The translations under genes and the position numbers were made by a program. Under the pieces are notes generated by a model. The model was not told the DNA's origin. It saw nothing but the letters and a program-made list of their open reading frames with translations, and did not search any database. Below are positions 1 through 8,451 of a stretch of 64,000 nt of DNA, piece by piece (within the stretch, counting starts at the first letter, position 1; every line of letters begins with the position of its first letter). The stretch comes from Nocardia uniformis NBRC 13702 (lineage in GTDB: Bacteria > Actinomycetota > Actinomycetes > Mycobacteriales > Mycobacteriaceae). The stretch covers positions 124,001 to 188,000 of the forward strand of contig NZ_BDCE01000056.1 in the NCBI RefSeq assembly GCF_001613345.1. The letters are read 5' to 3'.

Positions 1-1
1 T

Positions 2-403
2 GTACTCGAAGGATTCGGATCCACGATGCCCCAGATCCTGGAGACCTTCTACCTGATGATCGACAACCAGAGATACAACGACCAAGTGTACGTCGGGAAG
101 GTCAACAACATGCTCGACGCTTTCAGCCAGATGATCGGCGGTGCGGGCAAATTCGTCGGCGGTGCCGAAGGATTCGGAAACGTCCTCGATCTGATCAATG
201 CCTATGTCGGACCACTCCACTACGCGATCCGTGGGGTCACGGCGGACCAGATCGCCCAGTTGATCGAGCGTGCCGACGGCGCGTTCGTGGTGCAGCCCGG
301 GTCGGACCGGGTCACCCTGCGGGCTGATATCGACATCAGTGTGATCCCTGCGGTCGCAATCGTGGCGCCCCAGCTGCTCACGACCGAAGGGAGCGGTCGA
401 TGA
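2..403 (+). CDS. mceA: MceA-position MCE family protein (3' end only)
   Basis: The window opens inside this gene; the last 133 residues are read from the first complete codon. The fragment is the helical C-terminal part of an actinobacterial MCE protein, beyond the MCE beta domain. Its TGA overlaps the ATG of the next gene (ATGA at 400-403), and five further mce genes follow in the usual order, so the A assignment rests on position. In the known family, six MCE subunits form an envelope-spanning assembly that carries lipids or sterols from the outer envelope to a YrbE permease; the yrbE genes normally lie just upstream and are outside the window. Confidence 0.8.
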   Translation, partial: VLEGFGSTMPQILETFYLMIDNQRYNDQVYVGKVNNMLDAFSQMIGGAGKFVGGAEGFGNVLDLINAYVGPLHYAIRGVTADQIAQLIERADGAFVVQPGSDRVTLRADIDISVIPAVAIVAPQLLTTEGSGR

Positions 404-1425
404 GGCCTTTTCGGTACGCTGCGATCCGGCTCGCGGCCACCGGGGTAGTCGTTGGGTTGATCGTGTTTCTCATCGTGCAGGCCATCGTGCGCCCTGTTGA
501 TGGACATACCACCCAGTATGTCGCGGTTTTCACCGATGTCTTCGGGCTTCGTAAGAACGCCGATGTACGGGTCCGGGGCGTGCAGGTCGGCAAGGTCGAG
601 AAGATCACGCTGCGCGACGACGGCAACGCGAATGTCGTGTTCACCGTTCTGGATCGCGAGCGACTCAAGGCCGACGACGGACTCCAGATCAATTTCCAGA
701 ATCTCGTCGGACAGCGATACGTGGCGATCAACCGGACTCCGGAATCGACGGCGGATCAGCCTGCCTCACAGACCATTCCGACGAGCCGGACGATCGGATC
801 CTTCGATATCACCGGGTTGTTCAACGGTCTTCGGCCGATCATGCGGGGCGCGGATCCGGCTGTGCTCAACACCTTCGTCGAGAACATTCTCGCGCTCATA
901 CAGGGCGAAACGCCTTCAGGAGAAAATCAAACCGGAATCGGATCGGTGCTGAGGCAGATCGATGAGATGTCCGGCTACGTCGTGGACCAGTCCGCGTTCA
1001 TCAGGGCGATTCTGGACAACCTGGGAGTGATCTCGACGCAGCTTCAGGGAAAATCGGAGCAGGTGACCGAGATGATTGCCGCGATCAACAGGACCTTTAC
1101 CGGCCTAGAGGAGTATCTGCCGCCGATGATCGATGCGTTCACCAAGGGCTTTCAGAGCCTGCCCCAGATCACCTTGTTGACAAATTCGCTGCTGGATCTG
1201 GCTGTCGGAGGGCACGATGACGTCAGACGTCGGATGCTCGAAGTGACCCCGGACGCGACGAATCTCATCGACGCGGTGGATGTGATTCCGGCGACGCTGG
1301 ATTCATTGACGCGAATTCTCCAGAACGGCCCCACGTCGGCGCAGTGCAGCAAAGGACAACTGCCACTGCCGGTTTTCGACCAGGTGATCGTCGGTGGCCA
1401 AGGAGTGTTGATATGTCGCGGATAA
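400..1425 (+). CDS. mceB: MceB-position MCE family protein
   Basis: This 341-residue protein has an N-terminal membrane anchor at about residues 10-30, then the MCE/MlaD beta domain at about 38-115 (containing the typical VRVRGVQVGKVEKI segment), and a long helical C-terminal half. The length is normal for MceB. The ATG overlaps the stop of the preceding gene, and the 3' end overlaps the next start by 13 bases, indicating tight translational coupling. It is expected to sit in the cell envelope as one of six subunits of the lipid-import tube. The substrate of this particular mce locus cannot be read from sequence. Confidence 0.9.
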   Translation: MRPFRYAAIRLAATGVVVGLIVFLIVQAIVRPVDGHTTQYVAVFTDVFGLRKNADVRVRGVQVGKVEKITLRDDGNANVVFTVLDRERLKADDGLQINFQNLVGQRYVAINRTPESTADQPASQTIPTSRTIGSFDITGLFNGLRPIMRGADPAVLNTFVENILALIQGETPSGENQTGIGSVLRQIDEMSGYVVDQSAFIRAILDNLGVISTQLQGKSEQVTEMIAAINRTFTGLEEYLPPMIDAFTKGFQSLPQITLLTNSLLDLAVGGHDDVRRRMLEVTPDATNLIDAVDVIPATLDSLTRILQNGPTSAQCSKGQLPLPVFDQVIVGGQGVLICRG

Positions 1426-2450
1426 CGTGGTCGAAGCGACTGCGGTCGTTCATCGACACCTTGGTCGGCCGGGAAATACTGAGTCGGAAAACTGAGTACC
1501 TCTGGACGGCAATCGGTGCCGTTGCCGTGGTGGTCGTGCTCGGGATCAGCGTCGGACTCTACGTCCGTCCGATCGGGCAACACACTTACTCGATGGTGAT
1601 GACCGAGAGCGGCGGCATCCGTTCGGGAACCGAAGTGCGGGTGGCTGGTATCCCCGTGGGCAAGGTGACTGATGTGAGGATCGCCGGCGATCACGTCGAG
1701 GCGAAGATCTCGGCGAAGTCGTCGGTCTTCGTCGGTGCGGATTCGCGGATCGACGTCCGCATGCTGACTGTGGTCGGCGGAGTTTTCGTCGACCTGGACC
1801 CGAGAGGTTCCCAACCCCTCGGTGGCCGGCCGATACCGGCCGAGCATGTTTCCATTCCGTACGAGTCTGCCAGGTTGATGGATGACTCTGCGGCCATCGT
1901 CGAGGAGATTGATGGGCCAGTAGCGCGGCAAACGATGAACTCGCTGATCACTTCACTGAAGGGAGCGCCGCAAGCACTGCACAACACGGTCGCGAACGCC
2001 GAGCAGATCACCGAGATCCTGTTGCGCCAGCGCGTGCAGATGCGGTCGGCTCTCGACCTGGCGACCGAGTACACCACGGTTCTCGCCGACAACAAGGAGG
2101 CGATCCGGTCGATGATCATCAGTGCCACCGACACAATCCCGGTACTACTTGGCTACCGTGATCAGGGGTTGGCGACAATCTGGGGTATCACACTGCTGAT
2201 CGACAAAGTCATCGCCTTCCTCTCGGGTCCGTATCGGGAGGCGATCGCGCCGATCGTGGAAGACCTTGTCGCCTCGAAGGACAGCGCCCAAGGATTCCTC
2301 GATCAGGTTCAGGCCACCATCACGAAGCTGACCGGCATTCTGGACGCGCTCCGCACGGAGGCCGCGGATCAGGGCATCACAGTTGATTCGGGCAATCAGA
2401 CCATCGACCTACCATCAGCGTGTATACCGATTGCAGGCAGGACATGTTGA
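1413..2450 (+). CDS. mceC: MceC-position MCE family protein
   Basis: The reading frame is open from 1344, but the ATG at 1413 is preceded by AAGGAG at a good distance and gives a 345-residue protein of normal MceC length. It has an N-terminal transmembrane segment at about residues 27-48, the MCE domain with the VRVAGIPVGKVTDV core at about 80-95, and a helical C-terminal region. It overlaps mceB by 13 bases, and its TGA shares a base with the next ATG (TGATG at 2448-2452). The role is envelope lipid transport as part of the MceA-F complex. Confidence 0.9.
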   Translation: MSRITWSKRLRSFIDTLVGREILSRKTEYLWTAIGAVAVVVVLGISVGLYVRPIGQHTYSMVMTESGGIRSGTEVRVAGIPVGKVTDVRIAGDHVEAKISAKSSVFVGADSRIDVRMLTVVGGVFVDLDPRGSQPLGGRPIPAEHVSIPYESARLMDDSAAIVEEIDGPVARQTMNSLITSLKGAPQALHNTVANAEQITEILLRQRVQMRSALDLATEYTTVLADNKEAIRSMIISATDTIPVLLGYRDQGLATIWGITLLIDKVIAFLSGPYREAIAPIVEDLVASKDSAQGFLDQVQATITKLTGILDALRTEAADQGITVDSGNQTIDLPSACIPIAGRTC

Positions 2451-3550
2451 TGTCGCGGGACCGGCTGGTGACAGTCATGGCTGTCGCTGTCGCCGTCGCG
2501 GTGGTGGCTAGCGCGGCAACCGCCTATCACTTCGTAACCAAGTCCGAGACCATGTCCATGTGTGCCGAATTGCCCGATGCTATCGGCGTCTACGAAGGGA
2601 ACCCGGTCACCGTCCTCGGTGTCGAGGTGGGTTCGGTCACGTCCCTGACCCCTACCGGGCACGGGGTCCGCGTGGGAATGGACATCGGCGAGCGTTCGCT
2701 CGCTGCGGGAGTCGGTGCCGTGTCGATCAACAACTCGGTATTGTCCGATCGCAGGATCGAACTGGTAGGCGCCGACCGTGGCGAGGGCGCCGAATTCGAT
2801 GTCGGCCACTGTATTCCAATCGATCGCACGGCCACCCCGGTGACGATCAACCGTGCCCTCGATTCTGTGAAGCGAATCATGGACGACATCGCGGCGGGTG
2901 ACGACGAGAGCAGGCAGCCGATTCAGGAACTCCTCGACATGGCCGTTCAGGAAACCGGTGGTGGGACCGGAGACTCGGTGAATCAGCTGCTGCGAAACGC
3001 CAACGGGCTCCTCGCCGATCCGAAGAGTTTGACCGCGCAGATCGGGATGATCCTGAACAACTTTGCCGTGCTGAGCCAGGTCAGCAAGGAGAACTGGGAC
3101 AAGATCGGTGTCCTCGGACGGGACATGGCTGATGTGTTGGCCTGGGGAGCGAGCATGTTCGACGCCTTGAGTATCTCCGTAGCGACCATCGCCGAGGGGT
3201 TCGACGAACTCAACGATCTCCTCGGCGACTACCTGCCGCAGCTTCTCGACGTTGTCGATGACAACCGACCACTGCTCGACCTCACCGTTTCGCAGCTGGG
3301 GGCGCTGGGTTCGGCACTGACCGTCTTGCCGGGGTTGGCTTCGCGCCTGAAGGCATCGCTGGATCCGGGACTTCACGCCCTGCGTGTCGTTTACCGCACC
3401 TCTGCGGTACGCATCGAATCGGCTACCGCCGGTGTTCTTTGCGACCTGTCCGGTCCACCGGAGTCGCGCCCGTGCCAGATCGATGAGCAAGGGAAGACCG
3501 TCGTGAATCTGTCGGCCCTGATGGCCTCGCAACTGCAAGGAGGTCGATGA
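2450..3550 (+). CDS. mceD: MceD-position MCE family protein
   Basis: This is a 366-residue MCE protein with a strongly hydrophobic N-terminal helix at about residues 6-28, an MCE domain (core GNPVTVLGVEVGSVTSL at about 50-65) and a long helical C-terminal region. The frame is open from a GTG at 2420, but ATG codons at 2444 and 2450 fit the GGCAGGA upstream better; 2450 also gives the one-base stop/start overlap common in this operon. The alternative start at 2444 adds two residues. It is expected to be the fourth subunit of the mce transporter. Confidence 0.9.
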   Translation: MSRDRLVTVMAVAVAVAVVASAATAYHFVTKSETMSMCAELPDAIGVYEGNPVTVLGVEVGSVTSLTPTGHGVRVGMDIGERSLAAGVGAVSINNSVLSDRRIELVGADRGEGAEFDVGHCIPIDRTATPVTINRALDSVKRIMDDIAAGDDESRQPIQELLDMAVQETGGGTGDSVNQLLRNANGLLADPKSLTAQIGMILNNFAVLSQVSKENWDKIGVLGRDMADVLAWGASMFDALSISVATIAEGFDELNDLLGDYLPQLLDVVDDNRPLLDLTVSQLGALGSALTVLPGLASRLKASLDPGLHALRVVYRTSAVRIESATAGVLCDLSGPPESRPCQIDEQGKTVVNLSALMASQLQGGR

Positions 3551-4575
3551 TGCGACGGCGATATCCAGCGATTCGGGTGGGGACTGTCGCGCTCGCCCTG
3601 ATACTGATCAGTTCGTGCGGGCTGAACCCGGATCGCATTGCCCTCCCGGAGCCGGGCGCGGGCGACAGACATGATCTGACGATCGAATTCGCCAGTGTGG
3701 TGAACCTGCCTCAGGGTGCGAACGTGGTGTCCAAGGGTGCGCGAATCGGGCGGCTGGATTCCATCACGCTCGGTGAGAACTCGGCGAACCTCAGGGTGAG
3801 TGTTGATTCGTCGGTGCCGATCCCGGCCACGACACGCGCTGAGTTGCGCCAGACGTCGATGCTCGGCGACATCTTCATCGCGCTCGTCCCGCCGCCCACC
3901 GGTGATCCAGGTGCGATGTTGGGCGACGGCGGGACTATCCCGTTGTCGCAGACAGACCCTGGACCGCAGGTTGAAGAGATCATCAAGAATCTTGCGGAGT
4001 TCATCAACGGGGGCTCGATTCTGCGCATGCAGGACGCGTTGTCCGACGTCAATCGCGCGGTGGACAGTGCGCGAGCACCCCTTCGTGCCGTGTCCACGTT
4101 GACGGCCCAGGACATCGCTGCCATGAGCGCGTCGACGGACGAGCTCGATCGCATCTTGAAGTCTTTGCAGGACGTCACGGCGGCGATGGCGGCGAAGCCG
4201 GCCCAACTCTCTGATCTGATGAGTGAAACCGGCGGCAAACGCTTCGTGACGATTGTGGATGCGGTGACCTCCGGACTGCAGTTGGTCTTCAACATCAGCC
4301 CACTGACAACCGGACTGCTGTGGACGGTACCGAGGCTGGCACAGCTGCAGCCCTTTCTCGCTGATGTCGTGCCGCTCCTGCGGACCTATTCGCACAGTGC
4401 CACGACCGTGAACGGGAATTACGGGGCAGCATCAGAATTGGTGCAGCAGAAGCTGGTTCCTTTCGTGCAGAACGGTCCGTCCCTGTCTGTCGGGCAGGTC
4501 ACGGTCGACGGTGGCGACAGCGACCGAACCGATGCCGCCATCGCCGTATTGCGGATGATCGGAGCTCTGCGATGA
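3550..4575 (+). CDS. mceE: MceE-position MCE lipoprotein
   Basis: The protein begins with a classic lipoprotein signal: basic residues, a hydrophobic stretch and a lipobox LISSC with the modifiable Cys at about residue 23. An MCE domain and a helical C-terminal part follow. In actinobacterial mce operons the fifth gene is the lipoprotein (LprK/LprN type), so both position and lipobox agree. AAGGAGG at 3538-3543 places the start at 3550 (spacing 6) rather than at the ATG three bases earlier (spacing 3). It overlaps mceD by one base and mceF by four. Confidence 0.92.
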   Translation: MRRRYPAIRVGTVALALILISSCGLNPDRIALPEPGAGDRHDLTIEFASVVNLPQGANVVSKGARIGRLDSITLGENSANLRVSVDSSVPIPATTRAELRQTSMLGDIFIALVPPPTGDPGAMLGDGGTIPLSQTDPGPQVEEIIKNLAEFINGGSILRMQDALSDVNRAVDSARAPLRAVSTLTAQDIAAMSASTDELDRILKSLQDVTAAMAAKPAQLSDLMSETGGKRFVTIVDAVTSGLQLVFNISPLTTGLLWTVPRLAQLQPFLADVVPLLRTYSHSATTVNGNYGAASELVQQKLVPFVQNGPSLSVGQVTVDGGDSDRTDAAIAVLRMIGALR

Positions 4576-5528
4576 CAGTACGGTCGGCGCTGCCCACTTT
4601 GGCGACAGCAGTGGTCGCGGTCGTTGCTGGGGGGTACCTGTGTTTCGGCAGCCTCGAGCTGCATCCGCTGAGGGAAACCACCGACCTCACCATCGCCTCA
4701 CCGGCTGCCGCCGGCCTGGGCGTCGGCACCGAGGTGATGCTGCGCGGTGTTCCGATCGGCACAGTCACCTCTGTCGAGCCCACGTCAAGTGGGGCCTCGG
4801 TCGGATTGGGATATGACGCGCGCTTCGAGGTCCCGTCCAACTCTCAACTGGCGGTGGTGAATCTGTCGGTGCTGGGCGAACCAGTGGTGATGATTCAACC
4901 GCCGACGAGCGCAGCGGCGGCACCGTTCCGCGACGGCGATCGCGTCGTCGGCCAGGTACTCGAAGTACCGTCGAGCGTCCCCGAATTGCTCGCCTCGATC
5001 GATCGCTTCCTCGCCCAGGTCGACCCGGCCGCGGTGCAGCACCTCGTCGATGCAGTCGAGGCGTCCCTGGCCGGAATCGACTCGCAGATAACCGATCTGG
5101 GGCAGGCGGCCAGACTGCTCGCAACGGTGATGCTGCGGGGGCAAACCGACATTGCCACGATTATCGGGAACACCGAATACATCACGCAACGGTCCGCGTG
5201 GGTGAATCCGGAATTGACCCGCGCCGGACCGCAGGCCGAGCTCCTCGGCGCAATGATCCGGAAGTTGTCGTTCGCTGTGCACCCGTTCACCGTGCAGACC
5301 GATGGCGGAAGGGTTGTCGTGGACAAGTGGAAGCCGACGTTGGAGCGATTGGCTGCCCTCATCGCGGAGATCTCGCCCGCTGTCGGTGGCGTCGCGGCGC
5401 CACTGCTGCCGGCGGCACAGGCATCCGGTGCGGGGCTGGCGAACATCAATTTCGCCGATCTGCTCAACGCTGCGATGCAGGCCCTTCCCGGCGACAGCCT
5501 GCGCATCTCGCTGTCGATACCCAACTGA
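4572..5528 (+). CDS. mceF: MceF-position MCE family protein
   Basis: This 318-residue protein starts with an ATG overlapping the mceE stop. It has an N-terminal membrane segment at about residues 7-28 and an MCE domain containing GTEVMLRGVPIGTVTSV at about 50-66. The helical C-terminal part is shorter than in many MceF proteins, which often exceed 400 residues. It completes a contiguous six-gene A-F set. The residue composition is otherwise like its neighbours, and there is no sign of truncation at either end. Confidence 0.88.
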   Translation: MTVRSALPTLATAVVAVVAGGYLCFGSLELHPLRETTDLTIASPAAAGLGVGTEVMLRGVPIGTVTSVEPTSSGASVGLGYDARFEVPSNSQLAVVNLSVLGEPVVMIQPPTSAAAAPFRDGDRVVGQVLEVPSSVPELLASIDRFLAQVDPAAVQHLVDAVEASLAGIDSQITDLGQAARLLATVMLRGQTDIATIIGNTEYITQRSAWVNPELTRAGPQAELLGAMIRKLSFAVHPFTVQTDGGRVVVDKWKPTLERLAALIAEISPAVGGVAAPLLPAAQASGAGLANINFADLLNAAMQALPGDSLRISLSIPN

Positions 5529-5558
5529 TGACCAATATGTAGATAGGACATGGTGACG

Positions 5559-6338
5559 ATGACCAACGATATCGACACGACCAACGTAACCGCCGCAGAG
5601 TCAAAAGATGAAGAGCCGCGGGAGAAAAAGACGGCGGCGAACACCTCGACCCAGAACGAGAAAGCGTTGTCGGATTCCGCCCCGACACCGGCGTCGGAAA
5701 CAACGAGAGCAGGATCGGAAGCGGGCGTCGGCAACAGGCTGCGGGCGCTGTCGGCCGGCCGGCCGGTGGCGGTCGTGGCGATCCTGGCACTCGTCGCGGT
5801 AACGATCACCTTCGCGGTGTTGTGGCGCGATGCCTCCGGGCGGGCGGATGGGCTCGAGCAACAGCACGCCGACGAGGCGACCGCCGAACGAATCGCAGGC
5901 CAATACGCCGTCGGTGCGGCGAGCTTCGACCATCGCAATCTCAAGCCGTGGGTAGCTGCGCTGAAATCGGGTACCGATACGGCGCTCACCTCGCGATTCG
6001 ACTCTGCGGTCGAGACATTGACACCGCTTATCCGAGAGGTCCAGTGGGTTCAGACCAGCAAGCTCATCGCGGCCACCACCTTGAAGCACGAGGGCGACAC
6101 CTACGTCGTCCAGGTGTTCGTGTCGACCTCGATGACGAGCACGCAGAACCAGGAGCCGGTGAACACCGTGACGCCCTACACGCTGACCGTGTCGGGGCCG
6201 CCGAACTGGACCATCACCGACGTCGCCGGAATCGCCGGTACCCCGCAGGATGGCAGTACTGGCACCGGGCAACCTGACCTCACTCCGCCCGGCGAAGCCC
6301 CGAACCCGCCAACGGAATCCGGTCAGGCTCCGCGGTGA
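5559..6338 (+). CDS. Mce-associated membrane protein
   Basis: The protein has a charged, Ser/Thr/Ala-rich, probably disordered cytoplasmic N-terminus of about 65 residues, one transmembrane helix at about 70-90, and a soluble extracytoplasmic domain to the end. This is the layout of the Mas proteins that follow mceF in mycobacteria and nocardiae, which stabilise or accessorise the Mce complex. It lies 30 bases after mceF. An AGGA at 5545-5548 is too close to the ATG at 5550, so the ATG at 5559 (spacing 10) or the GTG at 5553 is more likely. The C-terminal 20 residues are rich in Pro and Gly. Confidence 0.8.
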   Translation: MTNDIDTTNVTAAESKDEEPREKKTAANTSTQNEKALSDSAPTPASETTRAGSEAGVGNRLRALSAGRPVAVVAILALVAVTITFAVLWRDASGRADGLEQQHADEATAERIAGQYAVGAASFDHRNLKPWVAALKSGTDTALTSRFDSAVETLTPLIREVQWVQTSKLIAATTLKHEGDTYVVQVFVSTSMTSTQNQEPVNTVTPYTLTVSGPPNWTITDVAGIAGTPQDGSTGTGQPDLTPPGEAPNPPTESGQAPR

Positions 6339-6832
6339 CATCGCGCCGAGGACATCAGTCGCGGGCCGTCACAATCGCGTCAGCTGCGATCGTTGGAATG
6401 GCGGCGGCGCGCAACTGGATGGAGTCGGCGAATGGGTGGTCCGTCAGCGCTATGGGTCGCCTCACCCCGGAAGTCGAAGGCGTGATGCCGAGGAGTCCCG
6501 TGATGACACCGGGCTTTTGGCTGCTGCTGGGCAGTTGCTGCGTGGTCCTGCTGGCTCTGCGCCCGGATCGGGGCAGAGCCGCGCTGCGAATCACTCGCAT
6601 CATAGCCGTCGTCGGGGTGACGCAGGCTTCCGCCGCGGTTCTGTTCATGCTGCGCCCGGCCGCGCTTCTTCCCGCGGACGCGAAGGTGGCTGCGGGCGAT
6701 GGCGCCTTCACCATATGGCCAGGGGTGGCGCTGGTCGGTGCCTGCCTCGTAGTGGTGGCAGCGGTGATGACACCAGTCGACACTCGATCGGCAGACGAGG
6801 CCGACGGCCTGCGTCCACCGATCGAGGTCTGA
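6335..6832 (+). CDS. Small integral membrane protein at the end of the mce operon
   Basis: This 165-residue ORF begins with a GTG that overlaps the previous stop (GTGA). Three hydrophobic segments of transmembrane length are visible, at about residues 57-77, 87-108 and 125-148, so it should be an inner-membrane protein. No catalytic motif is recognisable. Its coupling to the Mas-like gene suggests it is the last cistron of the mce operon, but its function is unknown. It ends two bases from the 3' end of the convergent aldehyde dehydrogenase gene, with no obvious terminator hairpin between them. Confidence 0.62.
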   Translation: MTSRRGHQSRAVTIASAAIVGMAAARNWMESANGWSVSAMGRLTPEVEGVMPRSPVMTPGFWLLLGSCCVVLLALRPDRGRAALRITRIIAVVGVTQASAAVLFMLRPAALLPADAKVAAGDGAFTIWPGVALVGACLVVVAAVMTPVDTRSADEADGLRPPIEV

Positions 6833-6834
6833 CG

Positions 6835-8304
6835 TCAGCGACCGTGTAGCCAGCCGATGAGCCGGGGCAGCAAGCGATCGACCCATTCGGGACGGCGCAG
6901 GCTCAGCAGGTTGACTGGCAGTGCGAAGCGCTCGATCGCCAGTGCGCGGGGTCGGGTGAATTCACGGAGTCCTTCCGGGCCGTGAATACGGCCGAAGCCA
7001 CTGTCGCCGCGTCCGCCCAGGGGAAGGCTGGCGATGGCGGCGAACCCGAGGACCGAGTTGATCGAGACCTGGCCCGTGTCGAGGCGGCGCGCGATGTCGG
7101 CGCCGTGCCGCTTCGCGAAGACCGCGCCGCCGAGCCCGAGGGCCACGTCATTGGCCTGAGCGACTGCGTCATCGACGGACTCGACCGTGGTGACGGTCAG
7201 GGTCGGACCGAATGTCTCCTGTTGGATGGCCGCCGAGTTGTGCGGAGGATCGAGCAGGACCACGGGTGAGATGAAGCGATCGCCGATGCTCGCCAATCCG
7301 CCGATCAGCGGAGCAGCCCCATCGTTGATGGCGGCCCGCACGTGATTTCGTACTACTTCGGCCTGGGATGGCATCGTCATCGGGCCATACGACGAGCCCT
7401 CCCGCTCACCCGGCCGGATATCGGCGAGCTCCCGCTCGAGCGCCGCGACGAATTGGTCGCGGACCTCGCGGTCGACGTACACACGCTCGATGCCAACGCA
7501 TGTTTGCCCCGCGTTGCCCATCGCGCCGAAGGCAATCGACTCCGCTGCCGCGTCGATATCGGCATCAGCGGTGACGATCGCGGCGTCCTTGCCGCCGAGT
7601 TCCAACACGACCGGAACAAGATTGGTGGCACAGGCGGCCATGACTGCCTTGCCGGTAGCCGTCGACCCGGTGAAGGCGAGTTTGTGGACACCGGCATCGC
7701 ACAGCGCTCTACCGGTTCCGCCATCTCCGGTGACGATGGACAGGATCCCTTGCGGTGCCTCCGGATTCGCGGTGGCGAAGGCATCGGCATACCACTGCGC
7801 GACAGCAGGGGTGTATTCGCTGGGTTTGAAGACGACGGTGTTACCCGAGGCGAGCGCGGTCGCGATGGATCCGTTCGGTGTGTAGAGCGGGTAATTCCAG
7901 GGACCGATTACACCGACGACGCCGAAAGGAAGGTGATCGACCCTCGCCGCGAAATTCGCGGTGAGCAGTCCGGTTCGGCGCTTCTCCGGACCCAGGATCT
8001 TGGCCGCGTTCTTCGCCGTCCACGCGATGTGCTCTAGCGACAGCATCAATTCCAGCGCGGCATCGGGCCGCGGCTTTCCGTTCTCGCGGTGAATGAGATC
8101 GATGATCTCAACCGCGTGCTGGGCCATGTACCGGCGCCACGCGAGCAGGCGCGCGCGCCGACCTTTGAAGCCCTTGGCGCGCCACCACGAACTTGCTTCG
8201 TGCGCCTGCCGGACGACCTCGGTGACCTCGGTGAGTCCCATGATCGGGACCACGGCGACCACCTCGTCGGTCGCCGGATCGAAGCTCTGCAGTTCAGTGT
8301 CCAT
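6835..8304 (-). CDS. NAD(P)-dependent aldehyde dehydrogenase
   Basis: The protein belongs to the aldehyde dehydrogenase superfamily and oxidises an aldehyde to the acid. Visible landmarks are the cofactor region GPWNYPLY, the catalytic Glu in LELGGK and the catalytic Cys in GQTC followed by a conserved hydrophobic patch. The C-terminal region is rich in Leu and Arg, as in membrane-associated fatty-aldehyde (class 3-like) enzymes. The frame is open to 8346, but GAGG six bases before the ATG at 8304 gives a 489-residue protein of normal length. It lies downstream of the FAD oxidoreductase gene on the same strand and is probably cotranscribed with it and controlled by the divergent TetR gene. 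Confidence 0.9.
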   Translation of the reverse strand: MDTELQSFDPATDEVVAVVPIMGLTEVTEVVRQAHEASSWWRAKGFKGRRARLLAWRRYMAQHAVEIIDLIHRENGKPRPDAALELMLSLEHIAWTAKNAAKILGPEKRRTGLLTANFAARVDHLPFGVVGVIGPWNYPLYTPNGSIATALASGNTVVFKPSEYTPAVAQWYADAFATANPEAPQGILSIVTGDGGTGRALCDAGVHKLAFTGSTATGKAVMAACATNLVPVVLELGGKDAAIVTADADIDAAAESIAFGAMGNAGQTCVGIERVYVDREVRDQFVAALERELADIRPGEREGSSYGPMTMPSQAEVVRNHVRAAINDGAAPLIGGLASIGDRFISPVVLLDPPHNSAAIQQETFGPTLTVTTVESVDDAVAQANDVALGLGGAVFAKRHGADIARRLDTGQVSINSVLGFAAIASLPLGGRGDSGFGRIHGPEGLREFTRPRALAIERFALPVNLLSLRRPEWVDRLLPRLIGWLHGR

Positions 8305-8451
8305 CGGTTGCCTCACATGTGAACGATCGGTAATGTCGGGTGGCATTTGCAGCTGCCGGTTTTCTGGTGCATGGGAACGGTTCGGACACTTACGTCTACT
8401 TCCTCACAGCGAAGACGAGCAGTTGAACGGTGAACAGTGTCAGGGCCGAAG